Source: JBBRTJ01 sp038244535 (GTDB lineage Bacteria; Actinomycetota; Acidimicrobiia; Acidimicrobiales; Ilumatobacteraceae). From it: 9,193 nucleotides of DNA. Under the pieces are notes generated by a model, which searched no databases, was not told where the DNA came from, and saw only the letters and a list, made by a program, of their open reading frames with translations. The translations under genes and the position numbers were made by a program. Of this stretch, positions 1 through 6,161 are shown one piece after another. Within the stretch, counting starts at the first letter, position 1, and every line of letters begins with the position of its first letter. The stretch is from assembly GCA_038244535.1 (NCBI GenBank), contig JBBRTJ010000117.1, positions 1 through 9,193 of the forward strand, in the 5' to 3' direction.

Positions 1-906
1 CAACGTGAGTGGCGAGCAGAGCACCAGCTGGTGTCCCATCGCCTCGTCGACGATGGCGGGATCCTCCTCGTGGATGAACTGCAAGATCGCTTCGTTCGGG
101 ATGAACAGCAGCACCTCGCGCAGCGCGCCCCGCTCGTCGGTGGCGTAGCGGCGATCGGCCAGCTCCTTGACCCGCTGGCGCACGTCGCGCAGGAACTGAA
201 CCCGGTGCCGCTCGCGATCGGCCTCGTGATCGGCCTGGATGTAGCGGGTGTAGGCGTCGAGCGGGAACTTCACGTCGAGGTAGAGCACGTGCCCCTTCGG
301 CAGCAGGAACGTGATGTCGGGGATGGACCGACCGTCGCCGTCGACCTTGCGCTGCCGGCGGTAGTTCAGGCCCTCGCGCAAGCCCGCGGCCCTCAGGACG
401 TCGTCGACCATTCGCTCGCCCCACTGGCCGCGGGCCTTGGGGCTGGCCAGCACGTCACGCAGTCCGGCGGCGGTCTGGTGCAGCTCGCGCGTGCTGAGCG
501 AGTGGCTGGCGAGCTGCTCGGCCACCCGCCCGTAGCTCTCGGCGTGAGAGGCGCCGAGCTGGCCCACCAACTCGGTGACGGCAGCCAGGCGCTCGTCGAC
601 GTCGTGCTGCACCTGGGCGAGGCGCACGCCGATCAGCTCCTCCTTGGCCGACAGGTCGTCGCGCCCGGCGGCGAGCTGGGCGGCCAGGGCCTGCTGGGCG
701 ACGCGGGTGCTGTGCTCGACGGCCGCCATGATGGATGCCTCACGGTCGGCCGCGGCGGCCTGTTGGAGCTGGGCCAGCGCCTGTGTGGTGGCCTGCTGGT
801 TGGCCGCGAAGAGTGCCGAGCGCTGGCGGGCGCCGAGGCGGAGGGCGACGAGGACGCCGACACCGAGCCCGAGGGCCAGAGCGACGAGGACGAGGACCGT
901 GGTCAT
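1..906 (-). CDS. rmuC: RmuC family protein, DNA recombination limiting (C-terminus beyond window)
   Basis: The first 302 codons are present and the 3' end lies outside the window. RmuC proteins are membrane-anchored, nuclease-fold proteins. E. coli RmuC limits DNA inversions at short inverted repeats, but the exact reaction is unproven. Residues 3-22 (TTVLVLVALALGLGVGVLVA region) form one hydrophobic helix. Residues 28-150 are Gln/Ala/Glu-rich and helical, as expected of the family's coiled coil. The conserved core begins at SPKARGQWGE (155-164), followed by NYRRQ (181-185), PDITFLLP (196-203) and LYLDVKFPLDAY (208-219). D197, D211 and K213 fit a PD-(D/E)xK-like core. The ATG at 906 is the only one in frame that places the anchor correctly; ATGs at 914 and 917 are out of frame or run into an early stop. 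It follows the aminotransferase by 56 bases on the same strand and could be co-transcribed. No functional link to aromatic metabolism is evident. Confidence 0.94.
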   Translation of the reverse strand, partial: MTTVLVLVALALGLGVGVLVALRLGARQRSALFAANQQATTQALAQLQQAAAADREASIMAAVEHSTRVAQQALAAQLAAGRDDLSAKEELIGVRLAQVQHDVDERLAAVTELVGQLGASHAESYGRVAEQLASHSLSTRELHQTAAGLRDVLASPKARGQWGERMVDDVLRAAGLREGLNYRRQRKVDGDGRSIPDITFLLPKGHVLYLDVKFPLDAYTRYIQADHEADRERHRVQFLRDVRQRVKELADRRYATDERGALREVLLFIPNEAILQFIHEEDPAIVDEAMGHQLVLCSPLTL

Positions 907-962
907 GGCTCCATCATGACGAGGGGGTGTGACGGAGTTCGGGACCCCCCGATTCCGCTCGC

Positions 963-2600
963 TCAGCGGCGGGCGGCGAGCAGGTCGAGCTGGTCGAGGT
1001 GCTGCTCGACGTGGCCGATGTGGAACTCCTCGAGCTGGCGGCTCACGTCCATCACCCCGAGCGTCGAGTGGCGGCCGGCGGCCGACCAGCCCTGGCGGGG
1101 CAGCCCGGCGACGTAAGCGCTCAGGGCGTCGAGCGAGCGCCAGACGATCGCGAGCTGATCGGCCGGGCTCACCTGCCGGCCGGCCTCGATGGCCGCGATC
1201 CGACCCGGGTCCGTCTTCACCCTGCCGAGCTCGACAGGCTCAGAGCGGCCGGCCGAGGACTCCACGGCCCGCACGACCAGGTCCAGCTGGCCGAGCCAGT
1301 AGCCGCCGATCTCGGCGAGGTGCGCCCAGACCTGGCCGTCGTCCCACGTCTCGGAGCCGCCGACATCAGGCTTGGTGCGATCTGCGTAGCGGGCCGAGGC
1401 GTGCTCGACCAGGCGAGCCTTGGCGGCCTCGATCCGCTCGATGTAGGAGGCGACCCTGCGGGCCCCGTCACCCACTGGGAGAGCCCAGTGCTCGGCCAGC
1501 TCGAGCGGTTCGCTGCACGCTTCGAGTGCGCTCAGGAAGTGGTCGTTCTCAGCCGGGCTCCCGATGGTGACCCGGACGCCTTCGCCTGGGAACGGCCGCG
1601 TCACAGCACCCATCGCCTCGAGCTTCATGGCCAGCGTCGCCGCCGCGTCGCCCGCGGGCAGCCACACGAAGTTCGCCTGGGCGTCGGGCACTGACAGGCC
1701 GAGGCTGCGCAGGGAGGCGACGACCCGGGTCCGCTCGGCGACGGTGGCCTGCACGCGCCCGTGCAGCTCCGCAGCCGCCGCCGCTTCGAGCGAGGCCAAG
1801 GCGGCGGCCTGGCCGATGCCGTTGACGGCGAACGGGATGAGCGCCTGATCGACGGCGGCCACGACCTGCGGGTGGGCCATGAGGTATCCGACCCGAAGCG
1901 CGGCCAGCCCGTAGGCCTTTGAGAACGTGCGCAACACGGCCAGGTTCGGGTGCTGGCGCAGGAGGCCGAGCGCGTCGGGCACGTGCGACGCGGTGACGTA
2001 CTCGTGGTAGGCCTCGTCGAGCACGACCAGGCAGCGCGCGGGGACTGCGGCGAGCAGGCGCTCGAGGTCGTCGTGGCTCACCGCGGTGCCGGTTGGGTTG
2101 TTGGGCGAGGTGACCAGCACGACCCGGGTCCGCTCGGTCAGCAGCGCCTCCAACGCGCCGAGGTCGACGGTCTCGTGGCGCAGCGGCGCAGTGACCTCGG
2201 TGCCCCCGACGATGGCGGTGTAGATGGGATAGGCCTCAAACGACCGCCACCCGTAGAGGACCTCGTCACCGGGGTCGACGAAAGCGAGCAGCGCCTGCTG
2301 CAGCAGGCCGACCGATCCGCACCCGACCGCGACCTGCTCGACGGCCAACCCGAGGCGGGCGGCGAGCGCCTTGCGCACGGCCACGGCCCGATGGTCGGCG
2401 TAGCGGTTGATCGCTCCGCTGGCGCGGCTGATCGCGTCACGCACGGAGGGCAGTGGGTCGAAGGGGCTCTCGTTGGACGCGAGCTTGATCGCCGTCGCCA
2501 GACCGTGGTCGGCCATGGCCACCTCGGCCGAGCGACCAGGCTTGTAGACGGGCAGGCGGGCGAAGGCGGGACGGGGGGAGGGAGGGCCGGACGGGCTCAT
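963..2600 (-). CDS. Aromatic/histidinol-phosphate-type aminotransferase fused to a C-terminal DinB-like domain
   Basis: The protein has 545 residues. Residues 10-362 are a fold-type I PLP aminotransferase of the HisC/Pat family. Visible are NESP (43-46), SPNNPTG (165-171), the PLP-ring aspartate in VLDEAYHEY (D195), the Schiff-base lysine in TFSKAYGLA (K228), R236 and the carboxylate-binding arginine in VRVTIG (R343). The family normally ends near residue 360. About 180 residues follow here, helical, with WAHLAE (H427) and HIGHVEQHLDQL (H527, H530, H534). The HxxxHxxQL arrangement plus an earlier His is typical of the DinB/mycothiol-transferase four-helix metal-binding superfamily. The start overlaps no gene and lies 2 bases after the hppD stop (TAG-CC-ATG) without a Shine-Dalgarno, so translation is probably coupled. 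Neighbouring pheA and hppD, and the FAVN segment (257-260) that I associate with actinobacterial aromatic aminotransferases, favour phenylalanine/tyrosine transamination over histidine synthesis. This substrate is inferred. The function of the C-terminal domain is unknown. Confidence 0.9.
   Translation of the reverse strand: MSPSGPPSPRPAFARLPVYKPGRSAEVAMADHGLATAIKLASNESPFDPLPSVRDAISRASGAINRYADHRAVAVRKALAARLGLAVEQVAVGCGSVGLLQQALLAFVDPGDEVLYGWRSFEAYPIYTAIVGGTEVTAPLRHETVDLGALEALLTERTRVVLVTSPNNPTGTAVSHDDLERLLAAVPARCLVVLDEAYHEYVTASHVPDALGLLRQHPNLAVLRTFSKAYGLAALRVGYLMAHPQVVAAVDQALIPFAVNGIGQAAALASLEAAAAAELHGRVQATVAERTRVVASLRSLGLSVPDAQANFVWLPAGDAAATLAMKLEAMGAVTRPFPGEGVRVTIGSPAENDHFLSALEACSEPLELAEHWALPVGDGARRVASYIERIEAAKARLVEHASARYADRTKPDVGGSETWDDGQVWAHLAEIGGYWLGQLDLVVRAVESSAGRSEPVELGRVKTDPGRIAAIEAGRQVSPADQLAIVWRSLDALSAYVAGLPRQGWSAAGRHSTLGVMDVSRQLEEFHIGHVEQHLDQLDLLAARR
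2568..2586 (+). other. G-quadruplex-type motif at the start of the aminotransferase gene
   Basis: The plus strand has four runs of three or more G separated by AC, A and A (2568-2570, 2573-2578, 2580-2582, 2584-2586). This satisfies the usual G3+ rule with very short loops. It is the template strand of the minus-strand aminotransferase at codons 5-11, so the mRNA is C-rich there. It encodes the variable Pro/Ser-rich N-terminus. Confidence 0.55.
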
Positions 2601-2602
2601 GG

Positions 2603-3736
2603 CTACAGGTTGCCGCGGCGGGCCTGGTCGCGCTCGATCGCCTCGAACAACGCCTTGAAGTTGCCCTCGCCGAAGCCTTTGGCCCCCATGCGCTGGATGA
2701 TCTCGAAGAAGACGGTGGGCCGGTCGGTCACGGTCTCGGTGAAGATCTGCAGCAGGTACCCGTCCTGGTCGTGGTCGACGAGGATGTTGAGGCGCCGCAG
2801 GTCGTCCCAGGGCAGATCGACACCGACCATGCGGGCCTGGGCATCGACGTAGTACGTGTCGGGAACACGCATGAAGCGCACGCCCCGGTCCCGAAGGGCC
2901 TGCACGGTGGCGACGATGTCATCGGTGCGCAGGGCGAGGTGCTGAACCCCCGGGCCGTCGTAGGTGTCGACGTACTCCTGGATCTGGCTCTTCTTCAATC
3001 CGTCCGCGGGCTCGTTGATCGGCATCACGATCTTGGAGCCGTCCCACACCACGGTGCTCATCAACGCCGAGAACTCGGTGGTGATCTGGTCGTCGTCGAA
3101 GTGGGCCAGCTGACCGAAGCCGAGCACCTCGCCGTAGAAGCGGACCCAGTCGTCGAGCCGACCCTGCTCGACGTTGCCGACGACGTGATCGATGCGGGTG
3201 AGCCCGACGACGGGACCGACCGGCGGGGGCGGCAGGTGCTCGGCGTGGTAGCCGGGCTCGAGCAGGGCGCCCCCATAGTCGCTGCGGTCGACGAAGGTGT
3301 GCACGGTGTCCCCGTACGTGCCGATCTGGGCGAGCCGCAACGTGCCGTCGGCATCGGACTCGGTCCACGGCGCCCGCACGCTCTGCGCGCCGCGCCCGAT
3401 GGCGGCCTCGTAGGCCGCCGTGGCGTCGTCGACGAGCCAGGCGAGGTCGTGAACGCCGTCGCCGTGACGGCGGACGTGGTCAGCGATGGGCGAGCTGGCC
3501 GCCAGCGCGCCGCTCACGACGAAGCGGATGTCGCCTTGCTCGAGCACGTAGCTGGCCTTGTCCCGCACCCCGCTCTCGGGGCCCGCGTAGGCGGTGCACG
3601 TGAAGCCGAAGTGGCTCATCAGGAACCCGGCGAACGTCCGGGCGTTGCCGACCCAGAACTCGACGCAGTCCCAGCCGAGGAGCCGGCCGGCAGCGGGCGA
3701 CGAGGGGGTCGGTGTGGGCGAATCGATCGCGGTCAT
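2603..3736 (-). CDS. hppD: 4-hydroxyphenylpyruvate dioxygenase
   Basis: This cytosolic Fe(II) enzyme (377 residues, normal length) converts 4-hydroxyphenylpyruvate and O2 to homogentisate and CO2, the second step of tyrosine catabolism. Two vicinal-oxygen-chelate domains are visible: an N-terminal one (about 20-150) and the catalytic C-terminal one (about 178-340). The iron ligands are H184 (RIDHVVGNV), H266 (VQHLALRTDDI) and E345 (FFEIIQR). Substrate-pocket hallmarks are SKIVMPINEP (234-243), GYLLQIFTE (326-334) and the closing helix GEGNFKALFEAIERDQ (356-371). Retention of the Ser and of the Pro/Asn in SKI..PINEP argues for HPPD rather than 4-hydroxymandelate synthase. The ATG at 3736 has no Shine-Dalgarno but lies 8 bases after a -10-like hexamer, so it may be leaderless. 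It lies 63 bases after pheA and 2 bases before the aminotransferase. No homogentisate dioxygenase is in the window. Confidence 0.97.
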   Translation of the reverse strand: MTAIDSPTPTPSSPAAGRLLGWDCVEFWVGNARTFAGFLMSHFGFTCTAYAGPESGVRDKASYVLEQGDIRFVVSGALAASSPIADHVRRHGDGVHDLAWLVDDATAAYEAAIGRGAQSVRAPWTESDADGTLRLAQIGTYGDTVHTFVDRSDYGGALLEPGYHAEHLPPPPVGPVVGLTRIDHVVGNVEQGRLDDWVRFYGEVLGFGQLAHFDDDQITTEFSALMSTVVWDGSKIVMPINEPADGLKKSQIQEYVDTYDGPGVQHLALRTDDIVATVQALRDRGVRFMRVPDTYYVDAQARMVGVDLPWDDLRRLNILVDHDQDGYLLQIFTETVTDRPTVFFEIIQRMGAKGFGEGNFKALFEAIERDQARRGNL

Positions 3737-3744
3737 GAGGGTGA

Positions 3745-3773
3745 ATGCAACGCCTAGGACGTGACCGTGTCAA
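3745..3773 (-). promoter_or_regulatory. Candidate promoter of hppD
   Basis: Read on the minus strand, a perfect TTGACA (3773-3768) is followed after 17 bases by TTGCAT (3750-3745), a weak -10. The hppD ATG begins 8 bases later. The -35 and spacing are ideal and the -10 is poor (3 of 6). A palindromic CCTAGG lies in the spacer. This promoter would allow hppD and the aminotransferase to be expressed apart from pheA, with hppD read as a leaderless message. Confidence 0.5.
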
Positions 3774-3799
3774 CCGCGGCGACGAATCGGCCCATCGGA

Positions 3800-4744
3800 T
3801 CAGCGAATGCGGTGGCGCAGGGACGTGACCCAGTCGTCGGCCTGCCGCCAGCGCTGATCGGCGTGCTCACGCGCTTCGGGCGCGGCGTCGCCCGCCGCGG
3901 GGTACGAGCCGAGGAACTTCACGTCGCCTTGCTTGGCGTGCAGGTCCCGCAGGCAGTCGGCCAGGAGCTCGTCGGCGATGTGCCCCTCGGCATCGATGAC
4001 GAAGCAGTAGTCACCGAGGCCACCAGCCTTGGTGGGCCGGCTCTCGAGCTTGGACAAGTTGATGCGGCGGGCCGCGAACTCTTGCAGGATCGAGATGAGG
4101 CTGCCGGGCTCGTTGGCCCGCTGGTGCACGACGATCGTGGTCTTGTCGTGACCGGTGGGCGCCGGGATGCCGTCGCGGGACACCACCACGAAGCGGGTCT
4201 GGTTGCCGTCGTGATCCGAGATGTCCCGGGCGATCACCTCGAGGCCGTAGAGGCGAGCAGCGATCTCTGGACCGATGGCAGCCAGGCCGGGTTCGGTGAC
4301 GCCGACGACGATGCGAGCCGCTTCGGCGGTCGAGTTGGCGGCCCGAAGATCGACACCGGGAAGGTCGCGTTGCAGGAAGGCGGTGCACTGCGCGGTGGCG
4401 ACCGGGATCGAGATCACCGCGGTCACGTCGGCGACGCGGGTGCCGGGCCGGGCCATGAGGCACTGCTCGACGTCGAGCACGACCTCTCGCTGGATCAGCA
4501 GCTGGTGCGTGAAGGCCAGCGCGTCCTGCGTGAGGTTGACCGTGCCTTCGATGGCGTTCTCGATCGGTACGAACGCCAGGTCGACGTCGCCGGCCTCGAC
4601 GGCTCGCAGCGCCTCGGGGATCGAGGGCAGGGCGACGAGGTCGAGCTCGGCCAGATCGGCCTGGCTCATCAGCGCCTGCTCGGTGAAGGTTCCCGCGGGC
4701 CCGAGGAAGGCGATGGCGGGACGGGAGCGATGGGCGGCAGGCAC
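3800..4744 (-). CDS. pheA: Prephenate dehydratase with ACT domain
   Basis: This cytosolic enzyme converts prephenate to phenylpyruvate, the penultimate step of phenylalanine synthesis. With the GTG start at 4744 it has 314 residues, the usual length for a monofunctional actinobacterial PheA. The catalytic domain starts at once with AIAFLGPAGTFTEQAL (10-25). It contains VPIENAIEGTVNLT (59-72), the NSTAEAA segment (137-143) and the catalytic TRF triplet in GNQTRFVVV (183-185). The ACT regulatory domain follows, with PGSLISIL (213-220) and the phenylalanine-binding LSKLESRP (230-237). Feedback inhibition by phenylalanine is therefore expected from family knowledge. The open frame continues upstream to 5170, but that part is low-complexity Arg/Pro/Ser shadow of larC with no family similarity. 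The GTG gives the standard N-terminus. There is no close Shine-Dalgarno. A TATCCT hexamer ends 8 bases before the GTG, suggesting a leaderless message. An unconserved tail (about 285-314) is Ala/Arg/Asp-rich. Confidence 0.96.
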   Translation of the reverse strand: MPAAHRSRPAIAFLGPAGTFTEQALMSQADLAELDLVALPSIPEALRAVEAGDVDLAFVPIENAIEGTVNLTQDALAFTHQLLIQREVVLDVEQCLMARPGTRVADVTAVISIPVATAQCTAFLQRDLPGVDLRAANSTAEAARIVVGVTEPGLAAIGPEIAARLYGLEVIARDISDHDGNQTRFVVVSRDGIPAPTGHDKTTIVVHQRANEPGSLISILQEFAARRINLSKLESRPTKAGGLGDYCFVIDAEGHIADELLADCLRDLHAKQGDVKFLGSYPAAGDAAPEAREHADQRWRQADDWVTSLRHRIR

Positions 4745-4752
4745 GACGTTTG

Positions 4753-4758
4753 AGGATA
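4753..4758 (-). promoter_or_regulatory. Candidate -10 element of pheA
   Basis: On the minus strand TATCCT (4758-4753) matches TATAAT at 4 of 6 positions and ends 8 bases before the GTG start of pheA. No convincing -35 is found at 16-18 bases; TTCGG-like sequence is the best. The placement fits transcription starting at the GTG itself. Confidence 0.35.
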
Positions 4759-4828
4759 CCGACCCTCCGCGGGGCCGAACGGAGCGTTGGCGGCGCGTGC
4801 CGCGGCCAACGCTCACCTCGACCACGAC

Positions 4829-4844
4829 CGGCTCGAGTGAGCCG
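4829..4844. repeat. Perfect 6-base inverted repeat (CGGCTC-GAGT-GAGCCG)
   Basis: The arms CGGCTC (4829-4834) and GAGCCG (4839-4844) are perfect complements around GAGT. This lies within the first copy of the direct repeat and is not preserved in the second copy. It could be a protein-binding dyad or a chance product of GC-rich DNA. Confidence 0.4.
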
Positions 4845-4859
4845 AGCAGGCGAACGGAT

Positions 4860-4880
4860 GCAGGCGGCCGAGCAGCCTGC
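4860..4880. repeat. Inverted repeat GCAGGC/GCCTGC upstream of larC
   Basis: The arms 4860-4865 and 4875-4880 are perfect. After one mismatch, a further GC/GC pair closes a 3-base loop. It lies exactly between the two direct repeat copies and 48 bases before the larC start. If larC had a longer leader this would fold in its RNA. Confidence 0.4.
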
Positions 4881-4928
4881 GACCGGCTCCAGTCGGCCAA
4901 GCAGGCGGCGACCGGGCAACATGGCCGG

Positions 4929-6161
4929 GTGCCCACCAAGAACCCCACCGTGGCGTGGTTCCACTGCTTCGCCGGGATCGCCGGCGACATGGCGCTCGGC
5001 GCCCTCCTCGACGCCGGCGCCGAGCTGACCGAGGTCACCGCCCTGATCGAGCGTCTGGGCGTGCCGGGGTGGGAGCTGCGCGTCGAAGGGGTCCAGCGCG
5101 CCGGCATCGGCGCCACCAAGGCCCGGGTGACCACTGCCGACCAGGCGCCGCACCGCACCTGGGGTGACATCGAGGCACTGCTCGCCGCCGCGGCACTGCC
5201 CCGCCGGCTTCACGACCGCGCCGCCCACACCTTTGCCTTGCTCGCCGAGGTCGAGGGGGACCTGCACGGCGTGCCCGCCGACGAGGTGCACTTCCACGAG
5301 GTCGGCGCTCTCGACGCCATCGTCGACGTGGTGGGAACGTGCGCAGCACTCGAGGTCCTCGGCGTCGACGAGGTGCGCTCCAGTCCCGTCGCTGTCGGCC
5401 TCGGCACGGTCCGGGCCGAGCACGGCGTGCTCCCCAACCCTGCCCCGGCCACCCTCGCCCTGCTCCGACGGGCCGGCGCACCTGTGCGAGGCATCGACGT
5501 CGACATCGAGCTGGCCACGCCCACGGGCGCGGCGCTGCTGGCCGCGCTCGCCACCGGGTTCGGCCCGCTTCCCGCCATGGTGCCGTCGGCCATCGGCTAC
5601 GGCGCCGGCGGCGCCGAGCTCGACGGGCGTCCCAACGTCGTGCAGGTCGTGCTCGGCTGGGCCGTCGCCGGCGGGCCAGCGGTCACGCTCGACTACGCCG
5701 GCGGCGACCCCGGGCAGCCCGTGCGGCTGCTCGAGGCCAACGTCGACGACGCCACCGGCGAGGTGCTGGCCCTCGCCGTCAGCGCGCTGCTCGAGGCCGG
5801 CGCCCACGACGCCTGGATCACCCCGATCATCATGAAGAAGGGCAGACCGGCCCACACCGTGCACGCCCTGTGCGACGTCGCCCTCACCAGTCTGGTGGCC
5901 CAGACGCTGACCCGCTCCACGGGCTCGCTCGGCCTGCGGGGGACGGTGCTCGAACGCTGGCCTGCGGCCCGCCACGTCGCCACGGTCGACGTCGAGGGTC
6001 ATCCGGTGCGCGTCAAGGTCTCACCGGGCCGGGTCAAGGCCGAGCTCGACGACGCGGCGGCCGCCGCTGAGGTGCTCGGCCGACCCGTGCGTGACGTGCT
6101 GGCCGCGGCCGAAGCCTCGTGGCCACGATCCGATGCCTCGGGAGCGGCGGGCGGAGCATGA
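4929..6161 (+). CDS. larC: LarC, nickel insertion protein of nickel-pincer nucleotide cofactor synthesis
   Basis: LarC is a CTP-dependent nickel insertase that makes the nickel-pincer nucleotide cofactor of lactate racemase and related racemases/epimerases, acting after LarB and LarE in the cytosol. The protein (410 residues) shows the whole family pattern: FHCFAGIAGDMALGALLDAG (11-30), HFHEVGALDAIVDVVG (121-136), LPNPAPATLALL (168-179), ELATPTGAALL (194-204), GYGAGGAELDGRPNVV (223-238), LEANVDDATGEVLA (268-281) and TPIIMKKGRPAHTVHALCD (298-316). The LarC1-like and LarC2-like parts are in one uninterrupted frame, unlike Lactobacillus plantarum, where a programmed frameshift joins them. The GTG at 4929 is preferred; a GTG at 4950 (VAWFHCF) is the alternative. 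The longer open frame back to 4275 is antisense to pheA. There is no clear Shine-Dalgarno, only a weak CAACAT 6 bases upstream. It overlaps the next gene by ATGA. No larA, larB or larE is present in the window, so the client enzyme is unknown. Confidence 0.94.
   Translation: MPTKNPTVAWFHCFAGIAGDMALGALLDAGAELTEVTALIERLGVPGWELRVEGVQRAGIGATKARVTTADQAPHRTWGDIEALLAAAALPRRLHDRAAHTFALLAEVEGDLHGVPADEVHFHEVGALDAIVDVVGTCAALEVLGVDEVRSSPVAVGLGTVRAEHGVLPNPAPATLALLRRAGAPVRGIDVDIELATPTGAALLAALATGFGPLPAMVPSAIGYGAGGAELDGRPNVVQVVLGWAVAGGPAVTLDYAGGDPGQPVRLLEANVDDATGEVLALAVSALLEAGAHDAWITPIIMKKGRPAHTVHALCDVALTSLVAQTLTRSTGSLGLRGTVLERWPAARHVATVDVEGHPVRVKVSPGRVKAELDDAAAAAEVLGRPVRDVLAAAEASWPRSDASGAAGGA

Larger units (their letters stand above)
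4825..4907. repeat. Pair of imperfect 28-base direct repeats in the pheA/larC divergent gap
   Basis: Copies at 4825-4852 and 4880-4907 agree at 24 of 28 positions. Both begin CGACCGGCTC and end AGCAGGCG; differences are at repeat positions 11, 15, 16 and 20. Start-to-start distance is 55 bases, about five helical turns. They lie between the two divergent starts, where operator sites would be expected. Confidence 0.55.

Noticed and set aside
907..962. Possible terminator or promoter between the aminotransferase and rmuC
   Set aside because: The GGGACCCCCC stretch gives only a tiny stem, and no -10-like element in a useful place was found, so I make no call.
31..1116. Open frame of 361 codons on the plus strand
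   Set aside because: It runs antisense to rmuC, whose minus-strand translation carries the family motifs. The plus-strand product is Val/Gly/Leu/Ala low-complexity with no recognisable domain, a common artefact at this GC content.
2603..3736. 4-hydroxymandelate synthase instead of HPPD
   Set aside because: The residues typical of HPPD in SKI..PINEP and the C-terminal closing helix are kept, and no glycopeptide-type biosynthetic genes are nearby.
2771..3757. Plus-strand open frame of 328 codons
   Set aside because: Antisense to hppD, which has all iron ligands and conserved motifs on the minus strand. The product looks like a codon-phase shadow (Val/Asp/Gly/Leu-rich).
4745..5170. N-terminal extension of pheA by 142 codons
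   Set aside because: The extension is Arg/Ser/Pro-rich shadow of larC. PheA homologues begin just before the LGPAGTFTE segment, matching the GTG at 4744.
4011..6002. Minus-strand open frame of 663 codons
   Set aside because: It spans larC antisense and part of pheA in the wrong frame. It is Arg/Gly/His-rich and matches no family.
6119..6157. GTG start 13 codons upstream for the FAD oxidoreductase
   Set aside because: The extra residues are unlike the family N-terminus, and the ATG at 6158 gives the usual few residues before the Rossmann motif and an ATGA coupling to larC.
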